From Okapia johnstoni (lineage: Eukaryota > Chordata > Mammalia > Artiodactyla > Giraffidae): a stretch of 64,000 nucleotides of DNA. This document shows, in pieces, positions 11,541 through 22,884 of the stretch (position 1 is the first letter of the stretch; the number at the start of each line of letters is the position of its first letter). The translations under genes were made by a program, and so were the position numbers. Below the pieces are notes generated by a model, which worked only from the letters and a program-made list of their open reading frames with translations, made no database searches and was not told the origin of the DNA. The DNA is taken from positions 74,915,001-74,979,000 of the forward strand of contig CM044312.1 in the NCBI GenBank assembly GCA_024291935.2, read 5' to 3'.

Positions 11541-12769
11541 TTCTATATCTAACCTATTGAAATAGTGAAGACAATTATTCTACAAAAATAATCAGCCACT
11601 TAATCAGATCAGTCAATTCTGTCAAATCCTAACCCTGACTGTCAGGTTTACTAAATAGAAAGTTTACTTTTTATTGTTTATGATCAAAGCATATAGAGTT
11701 GATTTTCAAATTTCTTGCATTCTTTTTTGCACAGTCAGTTGAATTCTAAATGCCTTTGTTATTTTAGTCAAAAAATTTCCTTAGCAGATGTCCACAACAG
11801 ATTGTGTAAAATGAGACCACTGGTAGGTGCATGCTATTGAGCAGAGGAGTGCTGCTCTTCCTAAAGAATTTGCCAGACCAGACAGCCACTGAATGAGTCC
11901 ATTATGAAGCATTTAAACCTCTGAAGTGCTGAGCAATGCTAACAGCCCTAAAACTTATAGCATATAGTCTTACAAATAACTAGAGTTTTATAAAATGCAA
12001 GACTAGTTTTCATTTCTCTCTTTGTTCCAGAATCACTGAATTTCAAATCAGACACATAGCATCACTACTACTTTCCCCTATCTCATAGATTTAACTATGG
12101 AGTGCTGTGGGTTATTCATCTTGTGTTTCTCACTATAAATTCACAAAACTTACTTGAATGAAAAATGTGTTGTCTACTATAGTCTCGTCATTCTGTCTTG
12201 CAAGCCAAGCACAGCATTTAATGCCAAATGCGGAGCTCTGATTGGAGCTCAGTGTAGCTTCAACATCAGCTTCTAGTTTATCCAGATGGAGCTAGTTTCA
12301 CCCAATGTGTCATTTTTATATTAAATGAACCATTTCACCACTAAGTGCCAAAGGAAAATGAACTTGCTTTTTTTTATTCCTTTGTGAACCAATTTATGTT
12401 CTCCATGATGCATTAAAAAAGTGTGTAGAAAAATTGAGGGGGTTCAGGATCAAGATATTCACTTTCAGAGAATATTCTAATGTGTCATTGTAGAGAATAA
12501 TTTCTTACATTTTAGTTTTTTTCCCCTATTTTTGTTTATCTAGTAACTTCCTGAAATTGACCATAAAACATCAAGGTGGCTTTTTTGTTTTTAAGTCAAA
12601 TAAGAATAACTGAGCACAATTTCTCCTTTCAGGAGATAAATGTGTTCACACAGTCTCTCCCCTGGTGGAGATTCTGGAGTTCAGAAGTGTGGGTTAGTGA
12701 TTAATGATCATCCAGGAAGTACTTCTAATCACTGCTAATGAGGCCTCCATGCCTCTTTCAGAGCACCTT
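11541..12769. other. Unassigned intergenic stretch
   Basis: AT-rich sequence without a recognised repeat or gene. No frame above background length. Confidence 0.4.
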
Positions 12770-12910
12770 AATCACGGCACTGTCAACTTTACCCTTGTCT
12801 CCACCATTAAATAAAGCTCTTCAGGGCAGGAATATGTCTTACACATCTTTACATTTCTAGGTAGGGCCTAGGGTATTTATCAGTACATAGTGAAGAGCAA
12901 ACATATTTAA
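12770..12910 (+). mobile_element. L2 3' end remnant
   Basis: The pattern 'AGCTCTTCAGGGCAGGAATATGTCTTA' followed by 'TTTACATTTCTAG' and 'TATTTATCAGTACATAGTGAAGAGCAAACA' resembles the 3' end of ancient L2 LINEs ('gagggcaggga.tgtct...'). Highly diverged; no coding capacity. Confidence 0.5.
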
Positions 12911-12957
12911 TTTTAAGAACCAACATTTAAAACTGTTCAACAACACTTTCTTCCAAG

Positions 12958-13040
12958 TTAAACAGACCTAGATTTGAGGAACAACTACACTGGATAGCTG
13001 TGTGATCCTAGGCAAATGTAGGCCACATCTTTGTTTTCAT
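12958..13040 (-). mobile_element. MIR remnant
   Basis: 'ACAGACCTAGATTTGAGGAACAAC', 'AGCTGTGTGATCCTAGGCAAATG' is the reverse-orientation MIR core ('gctgtgtgaccttgggcaagt'). Short and decayed. Confidence 0.5.
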
Positions 13041-14049
13041 TTCTACCATGATTCCCCTTCTTTCTGTTGCAGAATCCTAAATTTTTCCCTCCTATGGGAG
13101 AAAGAGGATATTCATCAGGTGGTCTGACACCACCCCTAGTTGGAAAGATGGTCACATGACCCAGGCTAACTAACCTGTACTTGTCTCCAAAACAGATGCA
13201 TCATCCAGACTTTTCCAGTTAAGCCTGGGGCTTCTTAAAGCTATGGTGAAAGAAAGAGCCTCTTGTCAAAAGACAAAACTGAAACTATTCAGTAACACAA
13301 TTGCTGTCCTTTATTCCAGGGAAAATGATCCATAGATTGGGAGTACAATGCCTCACAAGCCAGAGAATTTTGTTCCCAAGGGATTTGGGGCACAAGTGAG
13401 TGTTACAGAGAGTTAAGAGAGGCAAGATCGAAACAGGGCATGGCTTGGCCAGGAGTTTGGGGATCTTCTTCTGAGGCTACCAGGTCCTATTTTCTATAGC
13501 AAGGGAAGCTAAGCTAAATCGGAAGATTGTGTTTGGTGTATGTTAGGATTCCTTGACCATTGTTTCCCGTTAGTACAGGCCGACATTGGTTTAGAGTTGT
13601 GATATGGACGAGGCCACTGGGGCACCCTCCATTTTGTGGGTCACAAGAACCAGCTTGATCATTCTTTTCAGCTAGGAGTTAGCAGAAAGGGTGAGGCAGA
13701 GACAGGGTATACAGCTGTCCTCCCAAAGTAATGACACAGAAATAACACAGGTCTTGACACCATTATTTGAACTCCATGAATACAGACCTTGTCTGTATCT
13801 ATCTCTAGAACTTGCAGCTATGCAAGTCAGTAAAATCCATTTTTAAAAAAAGCACTAGATCTGACATTTATAATTGAAAGGATCCTAATCCATCAAGTTT
13901 TTTAAACTCTTGAAGATACAGTGTCCACATATATAAAAGGGGGGTAATACAAAATTTACAGTTGGAGTAAGAAATCTTAATAATACAATATAAAATTATA
14001 CATTATATATTCATAAACATAATAGTCAATACTTTTAGAGCTCTATTTT
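13041..14049. other. Unassigned stretch
   Basis: A moderately GC-rich region around 13070-13720 has no recognised repeat and no long frame. It could be an unrecognised old LTR; I found no TG...CA ends or polyadenylation signal to support this. Confidence 0.35.
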
Positions 14050-14265
14050 CCAGATGTGTCTGAAATGCTTTACACATTTAACACATTAATCCATTTGACA
14101 ATTCTTTGAATTAAGTATTTTGCAGATGAAGAAATTAAGGCACAGAATTTAAAGAACTTATTTACAGCCCTAGAGCTCTTAAATGGTAAGGGTGGGGATT
14201 CAAGCCTTAAAGTCTGGTTCCAGAGTCTATGCTGTTAATCACTGTGCTACATTGTCCCTAGACAA
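14050..14265 (+). mobile_element. MIR SINE
   Basis: Core and 3' text of MIR are readable: 'GCAGATGAAGAAATTAAGGCACAGA', 'GGGATTCAAGCC', 'TCTGGTTCCAGAGTCTATGCTGTTAATCACTGTGCTACATTG'. Ancient mammalian tRNA-derived SINE mobilised by L2. Confidence 0.7.
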
Positions 14266-14403
14266 CATTTATAAAGCCCAGTGCTTTTCACAAAGTAAGG
14301 ATTTCATAGGCTTATTACTGTTGCTCTATTTTGTAAGTGTCCAGTGAATACTTCATTTCTACAGCCACTGTTGCACCTTCCCACAGCTGATGTTACTTTA
14401 AAG

Positions 14404-14579
14404 CAATGCTTCTTAGTTGGAGCTTGGCATCCAAATCACCTGCAAGGCTTGTTGAAGCTCTGACTGCAGGACCTACCGGAGAGCTTCTGATTCCAAGTAA
14501 TTAGCAGTTTTAATCAATGTTATGTGTTGCTGTGGCAGCTGATCTACCCACTACCACCTATATCCTCTGAGAACCACTG
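14404..14579 (+). mobile_element. MER20-like hAT-Charlie DNA transposon fossil
   Basis: The ends are near-inverted ('CAATGCTTCTTAGTT' at the start, 'CTCTGAGAACCACTG' at the end). Between them are 'ATCACCTGCAAGGCTTGTTGAAGCTCTGACTGC' and 'CTTCTGATTC'. This is the non-autonomous MER20-type layout. Diverged and immobile. Confidence 0.6.
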
Positions 14580-15304
14580 TTGCAAAGTTGCCTTGCAGAC
14601 TTTTATGTTGATGTTCCAAGGAAGAGGAGGGATTTGGGGAGATAGTTCATCTCATAACTAAGGGGAACACATTTTAGTACTTCTATGACTTGAAGGATTT
14701 AAGCAGGTTCCTAAAGTCTCCTAAATAACTGAATTCCAAAATTTTCACAGGGAGCTGCAGCAAGCATGTGTGTATAAAATACCAAACATGAGGTCAGAGT
14801 TCATGCAATAAGAGAAGCAATATTATTCAATAGCAATTAAGGGTTTTAGGGGAATTTTTGTTTGCAGAACAGGACTCCAGTTCTTTAAAAAAAAAAATTT
14901 ACTATTTTTTTTCCCACTAGGATATTCCTCTGGAAACAGTATAACTCACATGACTCATATAATCTAGATAAGGATGTCTTAAAAACACATTCCATATCCT
15001 AGGAAATTCTCATTCCAAATTTCAAGAAATTTATCAGAACTAACATCTGTATTTTATTTCATGTCTGTGCTTTCTGAATCCCTCAATTCCACTTTATATT
15101 CTCCAGTTTCATTTTGGCTTTAACCCAAATGTGAGATTCAGTCTGTTTTCCTTAGATTGACCCAAACCAAACAGAAACAGTCACACAAACGTATGTATGG
15201 ATCTAAGCAAAGACTAAGAGAAAACTTTGCATTTTAACCGAATAATTTGTTTACCAATTTCTCACTATCAGACTCTCTTCAACACGACAAAATCAAAATG
15301 TCCA
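14580..15304. other. Unassigned intergenic stretch
   Basis: No recognised gene or repeat. A poly-A run lies near 14888-14899. Confidence 0.4.
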
Positions 15305-15316
15305 CTCTCATTACTT

Positions 15317-15528
15317 GTGTGTGTTAGTCTCTCAGTCATGTCCAATTCTTCAGGACCCCAAGGACAGTAGCCCTCAGCCAGACTCCTCTGTCCATGGAAT
15401 TCTCCAGGCAAGAATACTGAAGTGGGTTGCCATTTCCTTATCCAGGGGATCTTCCTGGACCACGGATCGAACCCGGATCTCCTGCATTGCAGGCAGATTT
15501 TTTACCATCTGAGCACCAGAAAAGCCTG
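15317..15528 (-). mobile_element. Bov-tA SINE with perfect target-site duplication
   Basis: Reverse Bov-tA: BovB-derived tail first ('TCTCAGTCATGTCCAATTC'), then the tRNA-derived head on the right with a pol III B-box-like 'GATCGAACCC' and the terminal 'CCAGAAAAGCC'. A 12-bp duplication CTCTCATTACTT flanks it at 15305-15316 and 15529-15540. Confidence 0.9.
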
Positions 15529-15540
15529 CTCTCATTACTT

Positions 15541-16168
15541 AAACAATTTCTATTTTCTTTTCTCCTGTTCTGAGACAAGCAGGCCAATTAAGAGAATCAA
15601 AAAGGATGAAGCAGGTAAGATAATGGCAAATTCTCATTGTCTTATGCAGCTTTTTGGTACGACACTAAAACTTCTTTAATGGGAACTTCAACTTGAATTC
15701 CCAAATAATGGGTATTACTAACAGCACATCAGCTTAAATTCATGCAAAGATACAAATGACTACACCTGTATGACCAGACTTTACAGCACTATAAACAGAA
15801 AAAACCCTAGCCACACAAATAGCCCCAAATTCCTCTTTTGACACCAAGCTGCACAGTAGGACCTCCCATTCTATGAACTGCACAGTTTTGCAATGATTAA
15901 CGAGACTTCCCCAAAGTGAAAATAATGTACATGCCGAGAAAGAGCACCTTCTGAAAACTCTCACTTCTTTCCAACATTGCTGTCCCACACATCTCTCAAA
16001 TATTCAGTTCTCCTGTTCTCAGAACATAAGGGAAGCAAAGGGAGTTCACGTAGAACAAGGTAGGTTTGCCTCTCATTAAAACTAAGTCAACTGTTACCAC
16101 CTGAGCACCAAAGTAACAACGCTGTTCTCAGAAAGCCTCAGGAAAACAACTACCATATATTCTGCCCT
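15541..16168. other. Unassigned intergenic stretch
   Basis: No repeat recognised. An 82-codon minus frame at 15740-15988 has no motif or flanking signals. Confidence 0.4.
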
Positions 16169-16175
16169 AATACTT

Positions 16176-16329
16176 CTTTTTTGTTTAAATTTATTTATTT
16201 TTAATTGGAGGATAACTGCTTTACAGTATTGTATTGGTTTCTGCCATTGATAGGGTGGGAGGTGGAAAGGAAGTTCAAAAGGGAGGGGAAATACCTGTAC
16301 CTACAACTGATTCATGCTGATATATGCTC
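16176..16329. mobile_element. Very short L1 3' end with inverted 5' piece
   Basis: Left part (16176 to about 16250) is the reverse complement of the L1 3' end ('AATTGGAGGATAACTGCTTTACAG'). Right part (about 16262-16329) is the adjacent upstream L1 3' UTR in forward orientation ('AAAGGGAGGGGAAATACCTGTACC', 'TGATTCATGCTGATATATG'). AATACTT occurs at both edges (16169-16175 and 16330-16336) and may be the target-site duplication. The layout matches a miniature twin-primed L1. Confidence 0.6.
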
Positions 16330-16518
16330 AATACTTTATCTTACAGAGTGATTCCCAATGGGAACAGAGAAGAAATAAGACACATTACTCTAGGAAACTG
16401 TAAGCTGCACCCACCGGTCTCCTCACTCTGAGTGACAGAGAAGCTTCTGTGGGCTGTTACATTCCTCAGGAGTCCACGAGTGGAAAAAAACCAACAACAC
16501 TAGACTCCTTGCAGGACA

Positions 16519-16640
16519 GGGTTTCTCATACGTGGCTATAGAGTAAATTTACCTGAAGAGCTTTTAAAAAATACTAATGCCCTGAGAACAAGACCAATTA
16601 AATTAGAGTATCTGGAAGTGGGAGTGGGCCTGAGATTTTG
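16519..16640 (+). mobile_element. hAT-Charlie-type MER fossil
   Basis: 'GTTTCTCATACGTGGCTATAGAGTAAATTTACCTGAAGAGCTTTTAAAAAATACTAATGCCC' follows the arm of MER20/MER1-group non-autonomous elements ('ttctcaaacttggc...cacctg.ggagctttaaaaaatac.gatgccc'). The second arm is decayed. Subfamily not resolved. Confidence 0.45.
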
Positions 16641-16671
16641 TTGTTTGGCTTTTAAAATTTCTCTTAGCATC

Positions 16672-17258
16672 TGCATTCATTATCTCAGGATGCTATAACA
16701 AATCACCACAGTCAAAGTAGCTTAAACAACAAAGCTTTCTTACCATTCAGGAGGTTGAGAAGTACAAGATAAACCTGCTAGCAAGGCAAGTTTCCTCCAG
16801 AGGCCTCACTTCTCAGCTCGTGAGTCATTGCCATCTTGCTTTGTGCACACGTGACCTCTCTGCGCATGTCAGGTAGGGAGAAAGCGCTCAGGTGTCTCTT
16901 TTCGTGAGAGTGAGCCTGCGTGTGCGCTCAGTTGCCAAGTCATGTCTGACCTTTTTGCGATCCGATGGACTTTAGCCCACCAGGCTCCTCTGTCCATGGA
17001 ATTTTCCCGCAAGAATTCTGGAGAATAATGGAGTCTCCTGCACTGGCAGGTGGACTCTCGACCGCTGAGCCTGCAGGGAAGCCCTCTCATGAGCACAGCT
17101 ATCCAATTATGGGGGCCTGCCGTGGGACTTCATCTAACCCTAATTACCTCGCAAAGACTCAGCCCCGAATACCATCACATTTGGAAGATAAAGCTTCAAC
17201 ATATGAATTTGGAAGGAAAACACACATTCAGGTTGTCACAGCTTCCCAGGTGATTCCA
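16672..17258 (-). mobile_element. MLT1-type MaLR LTR, split by a SINE
   Basis: On the plus strand it reads 'GATGCTATAACAAATCACCACAG', 'AGCTTAAACAACAAAG', then after the SINE 'CATCTAACCCTAATTACCTCGCAAAGACTCAG', 'ATACCATCACATTTGG' and 'GCTTCAACATATGAATTTGG'. These are the reverse-orientation landmarks of MLT1 LTRs. A solo LTR; no internal region follows. Confidence 0.7.
16920..17083 (-). mobile_element. Bov-tA SINE, internally deleted
   Basis: Reverse Bov-tA inside the MLT1 LTR. Bov-A tail text ('GCTCAGTTGCCAAGTCATGTCTGACC', 'CACCAGGCTCCTCTGTCCATGG') and a short tRNA-derived head ('GTCTCCTGCACTGGCAGGTGG', 'GCAGGGAAGCC') are joined with about 40 bp missing in the middle. Target-site duplication unclear. 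Confidence 0.8.
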
Positions 17259-18658
17259 GTATACTGCTAGAATAAAATGACTCTTGTAGGGATGTCAAGC
17301 CAACTATTGAATTGTTACGTGTTTTTAACTCTTCTTTGGCCCCTCAAAACATGCAGTACAAAGATTCACCTGAGGAAGGTACTTCACACATATTTGCTAA
17401 ATAAATAAATTGTGCCATATAAAGCAGAGGCCTTATAATATTCTTGCCATGGCTTTACTACTTAATGAAAATCACTAGCATAGAATTTTGACTCTTACTA
17501 TGGGTTTCTCTACTTTCACTACCTAATTTCCAAAAAGATAATTTTACATTACTATGACCATCAATAGAAACATCAAACAAAACTGCCAGCCTTGTAAAAG
17601 GCAAATTTAGTGTTTGGAGAAATCATGACAGTTACACACATGTGGACAGTTACATGATTCACAGATAAGTGAAAAACAAATTTCAAAATCATGCTCTCAT
17701 TCTTGAGTGGTCCAAGAAATATCACATAAACATCACATAGACCACAATTGTTACATCAAGAGAGAGGAAAAGTATCCATACCGTTATTTCTCAAATGAGA
17801 AATTTTTTGGTATATATAAAACTAGAGTTGGCTTTTAGTGTATCAGAAGTTTCTTGAATTGTTTCTAAACACTATGATTAAGTGATGCTACATTTTAAAA
17901 CTTGTCCACTTAGTAACTAGGGATGGCTTAGTGTGTCTCTCAGTCATATATGGGAGGCTCATAAGATGTTTCATACTCTTTCCTGAGCCTAGCAATGCTG
18001 TGATGAAGAAGCGACAGCAAAAGTCAGGTACTTTATGAACCCAGTATTTTGGTTCCTGGTTTTAAATAATTTCTGCTGCAAAATATTACCTTCCTCCAAT
18101 TAAAAAAAAGAGATAAAACGATTAAAAACTTTGGATATGAATTTAAGCATTATTTTTAGTTTCCTAAAAATTAATATATTGTTTTAATAAACTCTTCCTA
18201 CTACTGAATGCCACTATAAAGAATTATCTGCCATTGTTCACTCGTTCCAAAGAATGTATTAACATTTATTACCACAAATGTCCTCATTAATATTTTATAG
18301 AATGGCTGGCACAGAAAGTGGCATTAAATCTCTGAGATGCTGCTGTCTTGTTTATTCTATGCCTTTACTTGAATTTTGAAGCCACAGTACAGGATCAAAA
18401 TTTGTAGGTGATTCCACTGAATTTTAGACAAATTCAGACGACAGTCACTTTTTAATTTATTCATTGTTACCTTCCCCCTTCTAAATATAAAATATGTTAA
18501 TTAGTGAGGAGGTAACAATACTTGAGCTTCAACAAAAATAGATAAGTAATTATTAATCTTTTAAAAGAACCTTTGTACACAGATCCTCCCTATGTTAAAC
18601 ACTGTTGGCACTGTGGAAGTTTAGCAAAATTCTTCCCCACTGCATGTCTATACTATAG
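17259..18658. other. Unassigned intergenic stretch
   Basis: AT-rich, no gene or repeat recognised. Confidence 0.4.
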
Positions 18659-19312
18659 AGCAGCACTTTCCAACAGAAAGTTCTGTAATGATGAAATGTC
18701 CTGTGTCTGCTGCACAGAGGATTATGGGAGCCACTAGGCACATATAGCTTTGAGTGCTTGAAATCTGCCTACTGAGACTTTGGAACTAAATTTTGAATTG
18801 TATTTTTCTAACTATTTGCAGCAATGAGACTGGTCCTAGAGATTATCATACTAAGTGAAGTAAGTCAAAAAGATAAAGACAAATAGCATATCATACCCAC
18901 TTATATGCGGAATCTTAAGAAAATAGTTCAAATAAACTTACTTACAAAAGAGAAACGGACTCACAGACTTAGACATCAAATTTGTGGTTACCTAAGGGAA
19001 AAGGTGGGGGGAGGGATAAATCTGAAGTGTTTGGGATTAACATATACACACTACTATATATAAAATAGATAACCAAAAAGGACTTACTGTAAAGCACAGG
19101 AAATTCTAGTTAATATTCTATAATAACACAAAAGGGAAAAGGATTTGAAAAAGAATATGTATATATATATGATTCAATTATATATAACTGAATCATTTTA
19201 GTTTATACCGGAAACACAACATTGTAAATCAACTATAGTCCAATAAAAAATAATTAATTTAAATTTACATTTAAATAATCGCATGTGGCTTAGGGCTATA
19301 AAATTGGACAGG
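18659..19312 (+). mobile_element. MER58-like hAT DNA transposon fossil, split by an L1 end
   Basis: Left part: 'AGCAGCACTTTCCAACAGAAAGTTCTGTAATGATGAAATGT', 'GGGAGCCACTAGGCACATAT', 'GAGTGCTTGAAAT'. Right part: 'TTTAAATTTACATTTAAATAATCGCATGTGGCTTAGGGCTA.AAATTGGACAGG'. Together they give the MER58-type layout (the 'CCAATAGAAC...CACATGTGGC...TTGGACAG' family). The centre is displaced by an L1 3' fragment. Confidence 0.6.
18833..19252 (+). mobile_element. Artiodactyl L1 3' end, severely 5'-truncated
   Basis: Text begins 'CCTAGAGATTATCATACTAAGTGAAGTAAGTCA', the last codons of L1 ORF2, and continues with the 3' UTR ('GGGGGGAGGGATAAA', 'CTTACTGTAAAGCACAGG', 'AACTATAGTCCAATAAAAAAT'). About 420 bp survive. 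It lies inside the MER58-like fossil and is therefore younger than it. Confidence 0.75.
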
Positions 19313-20104
19313 CTGGCTATAGAAGTTAAAAAATTAAGAATTCATTTTCTCTGCATCCCTTTACAGTTGACTGTTGCCATGTGTCACAGTTATGATTAAT
19401 GAGACTGTATCTCAGAGTGTAGTCATGAGAGCAGAACCACTTGATCTATAATAACAGTGATGATAATAATAATAAAATGATGATGATGATAGTGGTGATA
19501 CACAACTGTTGGAAGGGCTGAGCATCCTAATTTATCAGTTAGGAATTTATTCTACAGCAAGAAACAGCTTTCAGGAAATCTAAAAAGGAGGGCATTATTA
19601 TCAATGGAATAGATCCGTCATTGAAAAAATGACAATGATTCCTTCTGAATCTCAAATAGGAAGAATTCAAATAATGAAGAGATGAATCTTCCATTTCCAG
19701 AACCCTTTTCAATGACAACTTTCCATTTCTATTTTGGACCTGCTTATGTTAGGTTTGTTGTTGTTGTTGTCATTATTATTATTTCTCTTGCTGCTATTAT
19801 GTTTCTCCCCGAAATACTACCTTAGTGCACCGTTACTGGCTACACAGTAACAAGAAGGAAATAACTAGCTAGTGATATTCAATAAGTGAATTCTCTAGAT
19901 TACTCTCCTTTTAGGATCATAACTAATCTCTCAAAGTAATAAATTCAATTAGAAAAGTTGAATGTTGGCTTATTAGAAGAACATAATTTCTTTGAGTTTG
20001 TTCTGAGAAATAAGACATTCAGACACAGCTGAACATCTTTAAATAATGTTTCAAGGGCATTAGGCTTCTAAAGAGGCAACAGGTATGGACAGTCAATGAC
20101 CAAG
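19313..20104. other. Unassigned stretch with trinucleotide repeats
   Basis: Contains an imperfect (ATA/ATG)n run at about 19458-19492 and a (TTG)n(TTA)n run at about 19755-19783. Nothing else recognised. Confidence 0.4.
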
Positions 20105-20555
20105 TGGATAATTTAGGACATTGTCATTTTCCTGATTAGAAATGTTTGATGGTTTCCCTTTGACTAAAAAGATAAATCCTGAATTTCAAAATATGTGTGT
20201 CAACATGTCCTTCAATTGTCCATAGTATCTCCTTTTCCTGTCTCTTCACCATTAAAAGAAAATATCCCATGCTCCCATGTTTCCCTGCCCTACACTTCCT
20301 TTAGTTTGATTCTTTTTCTGCCCTTCTGTGCAGGGTATTAACTCGAAGAGGCTCCTTGCTGTCCCCTATCTATGACCGCTTCTATCTTAATGTCTTATGT
20401 TTAATATCATTTTCCCCTTCTCTACCACTGAAATCTATGTTCTAAGACAGCATGGAAAGTTAAGCTAATTTCTTCTATAAAATAATGTTTGGCATGTGAT
20501 GTATGTTCAAGAAATGTTCGATAAATACTTTATCAATTACTTTACACCAGAATAG
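20105..20555 (+). mobile_element. L2 LINE 3' region
   Basis: 'CTGATTAGAAATGTTTGATGGTTTCCCTTTGACTAAAAAGATAAATCC' matches the L2 'aatggctccccattgcctacaggataaagtcc' step. Later come CT-rich text around 20220-20350 and 'TTGGCATGTGATGTATGTTCAAGAAATGTTCGATAAATACT', the usual 'ggcacatagtaggtgctcaataaatat' end. Ancient, non-coding. Confidence 0.55.
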
Positions 20556-20584
20556 TCTCCAGTTAAAAACTGAAATAAAAAAAC

Positions 20585-20870
20585 TTAGAGGACTCATTCC
20601 TTCTAGACAACCAAAGCTTTATTCCTAGGTCAAGTTATATGTTTATCACAGGTCATGGTTCTGTTCCACGTCATCTTCATTCTGAGGGAACAGGTCCTAG
20701 GCTTAAGGAACAGCTTATCTCTGAGGCATTGCTGATTTCAGGAGAGAGCCAGTGTAGAGGCACTAGACCCTCACAATGGTTCTTAAAGCTTCTTCTAGAA
20801 AGTGATTCTTTCACTCACAGTTCATTAGCTAAAGCAAATCATACAGGAAATCCATAAGATGAAAATATAA
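20585..20870 (+). other. Probable old interspersed repeat, family not assigned
   Basis: 'GGTCATGGTTCTGTTCCACGTCATCTTCATTCTGAGG' and 'AGTTCATTAGCTAAAGCAAATCATACAGG' remind me of a widespread mammalian repeat ('...catttcattggccaaagcaagtcacatgg...') but I cannot name it. A 72-codon frame here is not taken as a gene. Confidence 0.3.
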
Positions 20871-21180
20871 GATCTTTTTATAGGAAAGGAAAAAACATTT
20901 TTAATCATAATACAGTTTAATACAATTACGTATAACAACCCCAAGTTGTTCATCACTTAACATATATCAAGCATAGTGTTAAATATTGTACTTTATTATT
21001 GTACTGTTGTTCCTCAGAAGAAATTTTGCGCTCCCTAGAAGTCAAACACGACTTAGCAACTGAACAACAGCAACAACGAAAAGAGGTCAAGTAATTTGTC
21101 AGGTGACACAGCTACAAATGGCAGAGCCTAGTGGCGAAGATAGTTTAATGTGAAGCCTAAACATCTGAGGCTTTGTATTG

Positions 21181-21382
21181 CTTCCCAGGTGGCTCAATGG
21201 CAAAGAATCCACTTGCCAATGCAGGAGACATGGGTCCGATCCCTGGGTCATGAACGATCCCCTGGAAGAGGAAATGGCAAACCACTCCAGTATTCTTGCC
21301 TGGAGAATCCCATAGACAGAGGAGCCTGGTGGGCTATAGTCCATGGAGTTGCAAAAAGTGGGACATGTCTGAGAAGGCATGC
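21181..21382 (+). mobile_element. Bov-tA SINE
   Basis: Forward Bov-tA: head 'CTTCCCAGGTGGCTCAATGGCAAAGAATCC' with a B-box-like 'GGGTCCGATCCC', then the Bov-A part to 'AAAAAGTGGGACATGTC'. ATTGCTTCCC at 21177-21186 recurs at 21383-21392 and probably marks the target-site duplication, so its left copy may overlap the element's first bases. Confidence 0.85.
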
Positions 21383-21496
21383 ATTGCTTCCCCATAAAAA
21401 TGAATAAATAAATATAATTCTCAAGAAAAAGAGCAGAACTAAGAGCAGCAGTCTGCCTATTTAAATCATGGTTTTTATGGCTAACTAGATGATAAA

Positions 21497-21713
21497 TTAG
21501 GACTTCCCCGGTGACTCAGATGGTAAAGAATCTGCCTGTGATGCAGGTGACCCTGGTTCGATCCCTGGGTTGGGAAGATCCCCTAGAGAAGGAAATGGCA
21601 ACCTACTCCAGTATTCTTGCCTGGAGAATTCCATGGATAGAGGAAAATGGTGTGCTACAGTCCATGGGGTCACAAAGAGTTGGACACAACTAAGTGACTA
21701 ACACTTACTTACT
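21497..21713 (+). mobile_element. Bov-tA SINE with target-site duplication
   Basis: Forward copy with A-box-like 'GTGACTCAGATGGTAAAG' and B-box-like 'GGTTCGATCCC' from its tRNA origin, followed by the BovB-derived tail that lets BovB machinery recognise it. TAGATGATAAA flanks it (21486-21496 and 21714-21724). Confidence 0.9.
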
Positions 21714-21766
21714 TAGATGATAAAGTACAGGTTCTGATACAGCTTTTCACACATTTTTCTCTAGGG

Positions 21767-21946
21767 CAGTGGATCTCAGCCAGGGCTAATTTTGTCACTA
21801 CTGGCAAGGGGCAGGCTGTTGCTACTGCCATCCAGTGGATAGAGGCTGGGGGAATCTGGAAAACATTCTGCAATACACAGAACAGCCGCACAACCAAAAC
21901 ATCATTTGGCTCAAAATGTCTAGAGTGCCAAGGCTGAGAAACCTTG
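21767..21946 (+). mobile_element. MER5A-like hAT-Charlie fossil
   Basis: Starts 'CAGTGGATCTCAGCCAGGGCTAATTTTG' and ends 'CCAAGGCTGAGAAACCTTG', which are the inverted ends of MER5A. The centre has 'CATCCAGTGGATAGAGGCTGGGGGAATC' and 'TTCTGCAATACACAGAACAGCC'. About 180 bp, near the full family length. Confidence 0.8.
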
Positions 21947-22884
21947 GTCTAGGGTACGGATAAAAATATAGGTCACCTTGGGATATGAAAAACTTTATTC
22001 TTCAAGTAAATAATTATAGAAAGTCATTTTCTTCCTTGATTAGAAGCTTATTAATTTGTCCTTCATATCAATGTAAACAACCCCTAAATTTTTGTGTTCA
22101 CATTTTTCTATAAATTATCCGCGATTGATTTAGAAGCAATGCAAGCTCCGTACAAGTTCAAAAGGAAGAGATCATTCAGCAGGAATGTGACATTTGGAGG
22201 AAAGGCTTAGAGTACCACAGAATGGGGTGGCCAGTCAAGGAGCAGAAGAGGCAGAGCTGCTGAGAGGTCAGTTGGCTCTTGGAATTTAATCACTTTGGAT
22301 ATAGTCTAGTGACATTTTCCTTCCCCTTGTCTCACAAATTGCACTTGATGTTAATTGGCTAATGGCTCAAGTGTTTTAGTAACAAAAATTCAAATAAATA
22401 ATCAGTTCCATCAATGTCCACTTGTCCTCCTCTTTTGAACAAGAGTAACTTAAATTTGCATAGTATTGACAGTATTATTTCCTTATTACATTAGACTCAT
22501 TTATTTATTCATGATATACCCCTTGAATATTTCTAAAATTTTTCATATTATTGCAAAGTTTAAAAGAGTGTTTTCTAAGGTATTTTATGACACATCTAGG
22601 CCTTATAAATATCTTCACCAATTTTGCAATTTATATTCTGATCTTTCTCTTATCTGTTTTTATTTACTCATCAAATGAGTCAAGGGGTATCATCAGATAA
22701 TGACAAAATTAAGTACAAGTTTTAATAGTGCTGCAAGTGTTTTTACATGGTGACAGAAGTTAAAGAATCAAGAGGTCAATATTGAATCAATGTCCAAAAT
22801 CCTTGCCTGGCATGTTGTTCACACAAACAAAATTGATCTGTTTATGCAGGGCAGCTATAGTGAGGTTTTGAGAAAATACACTAG
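21947..22884. other. Unassigned intergenic stretch
   Basis: AT-rich DNA with no recognised repeat or gene. Confidence 0.4.

Noticed and set aside
10998..11560. Overlapping frames of 97 and 90 codons as a gene
   Set aside because: They lie in the reverse-oriented MaLR internal region and 5' LTR remnant.
19449..19500. CRISPR-like regular repeats
   Set aside because: Only trinucleotide microsatellite units; no spaced direct repeats anywhere in the window form an array.
21497..21713. tRNA genes suggested by A-box and B-box motifs in many places
   Set aside because: These are the tRNA-derived heads of Bov-tA and CHR SINEs. They lack a cloverleaf with anticodon arm and continue into SINE bodies.
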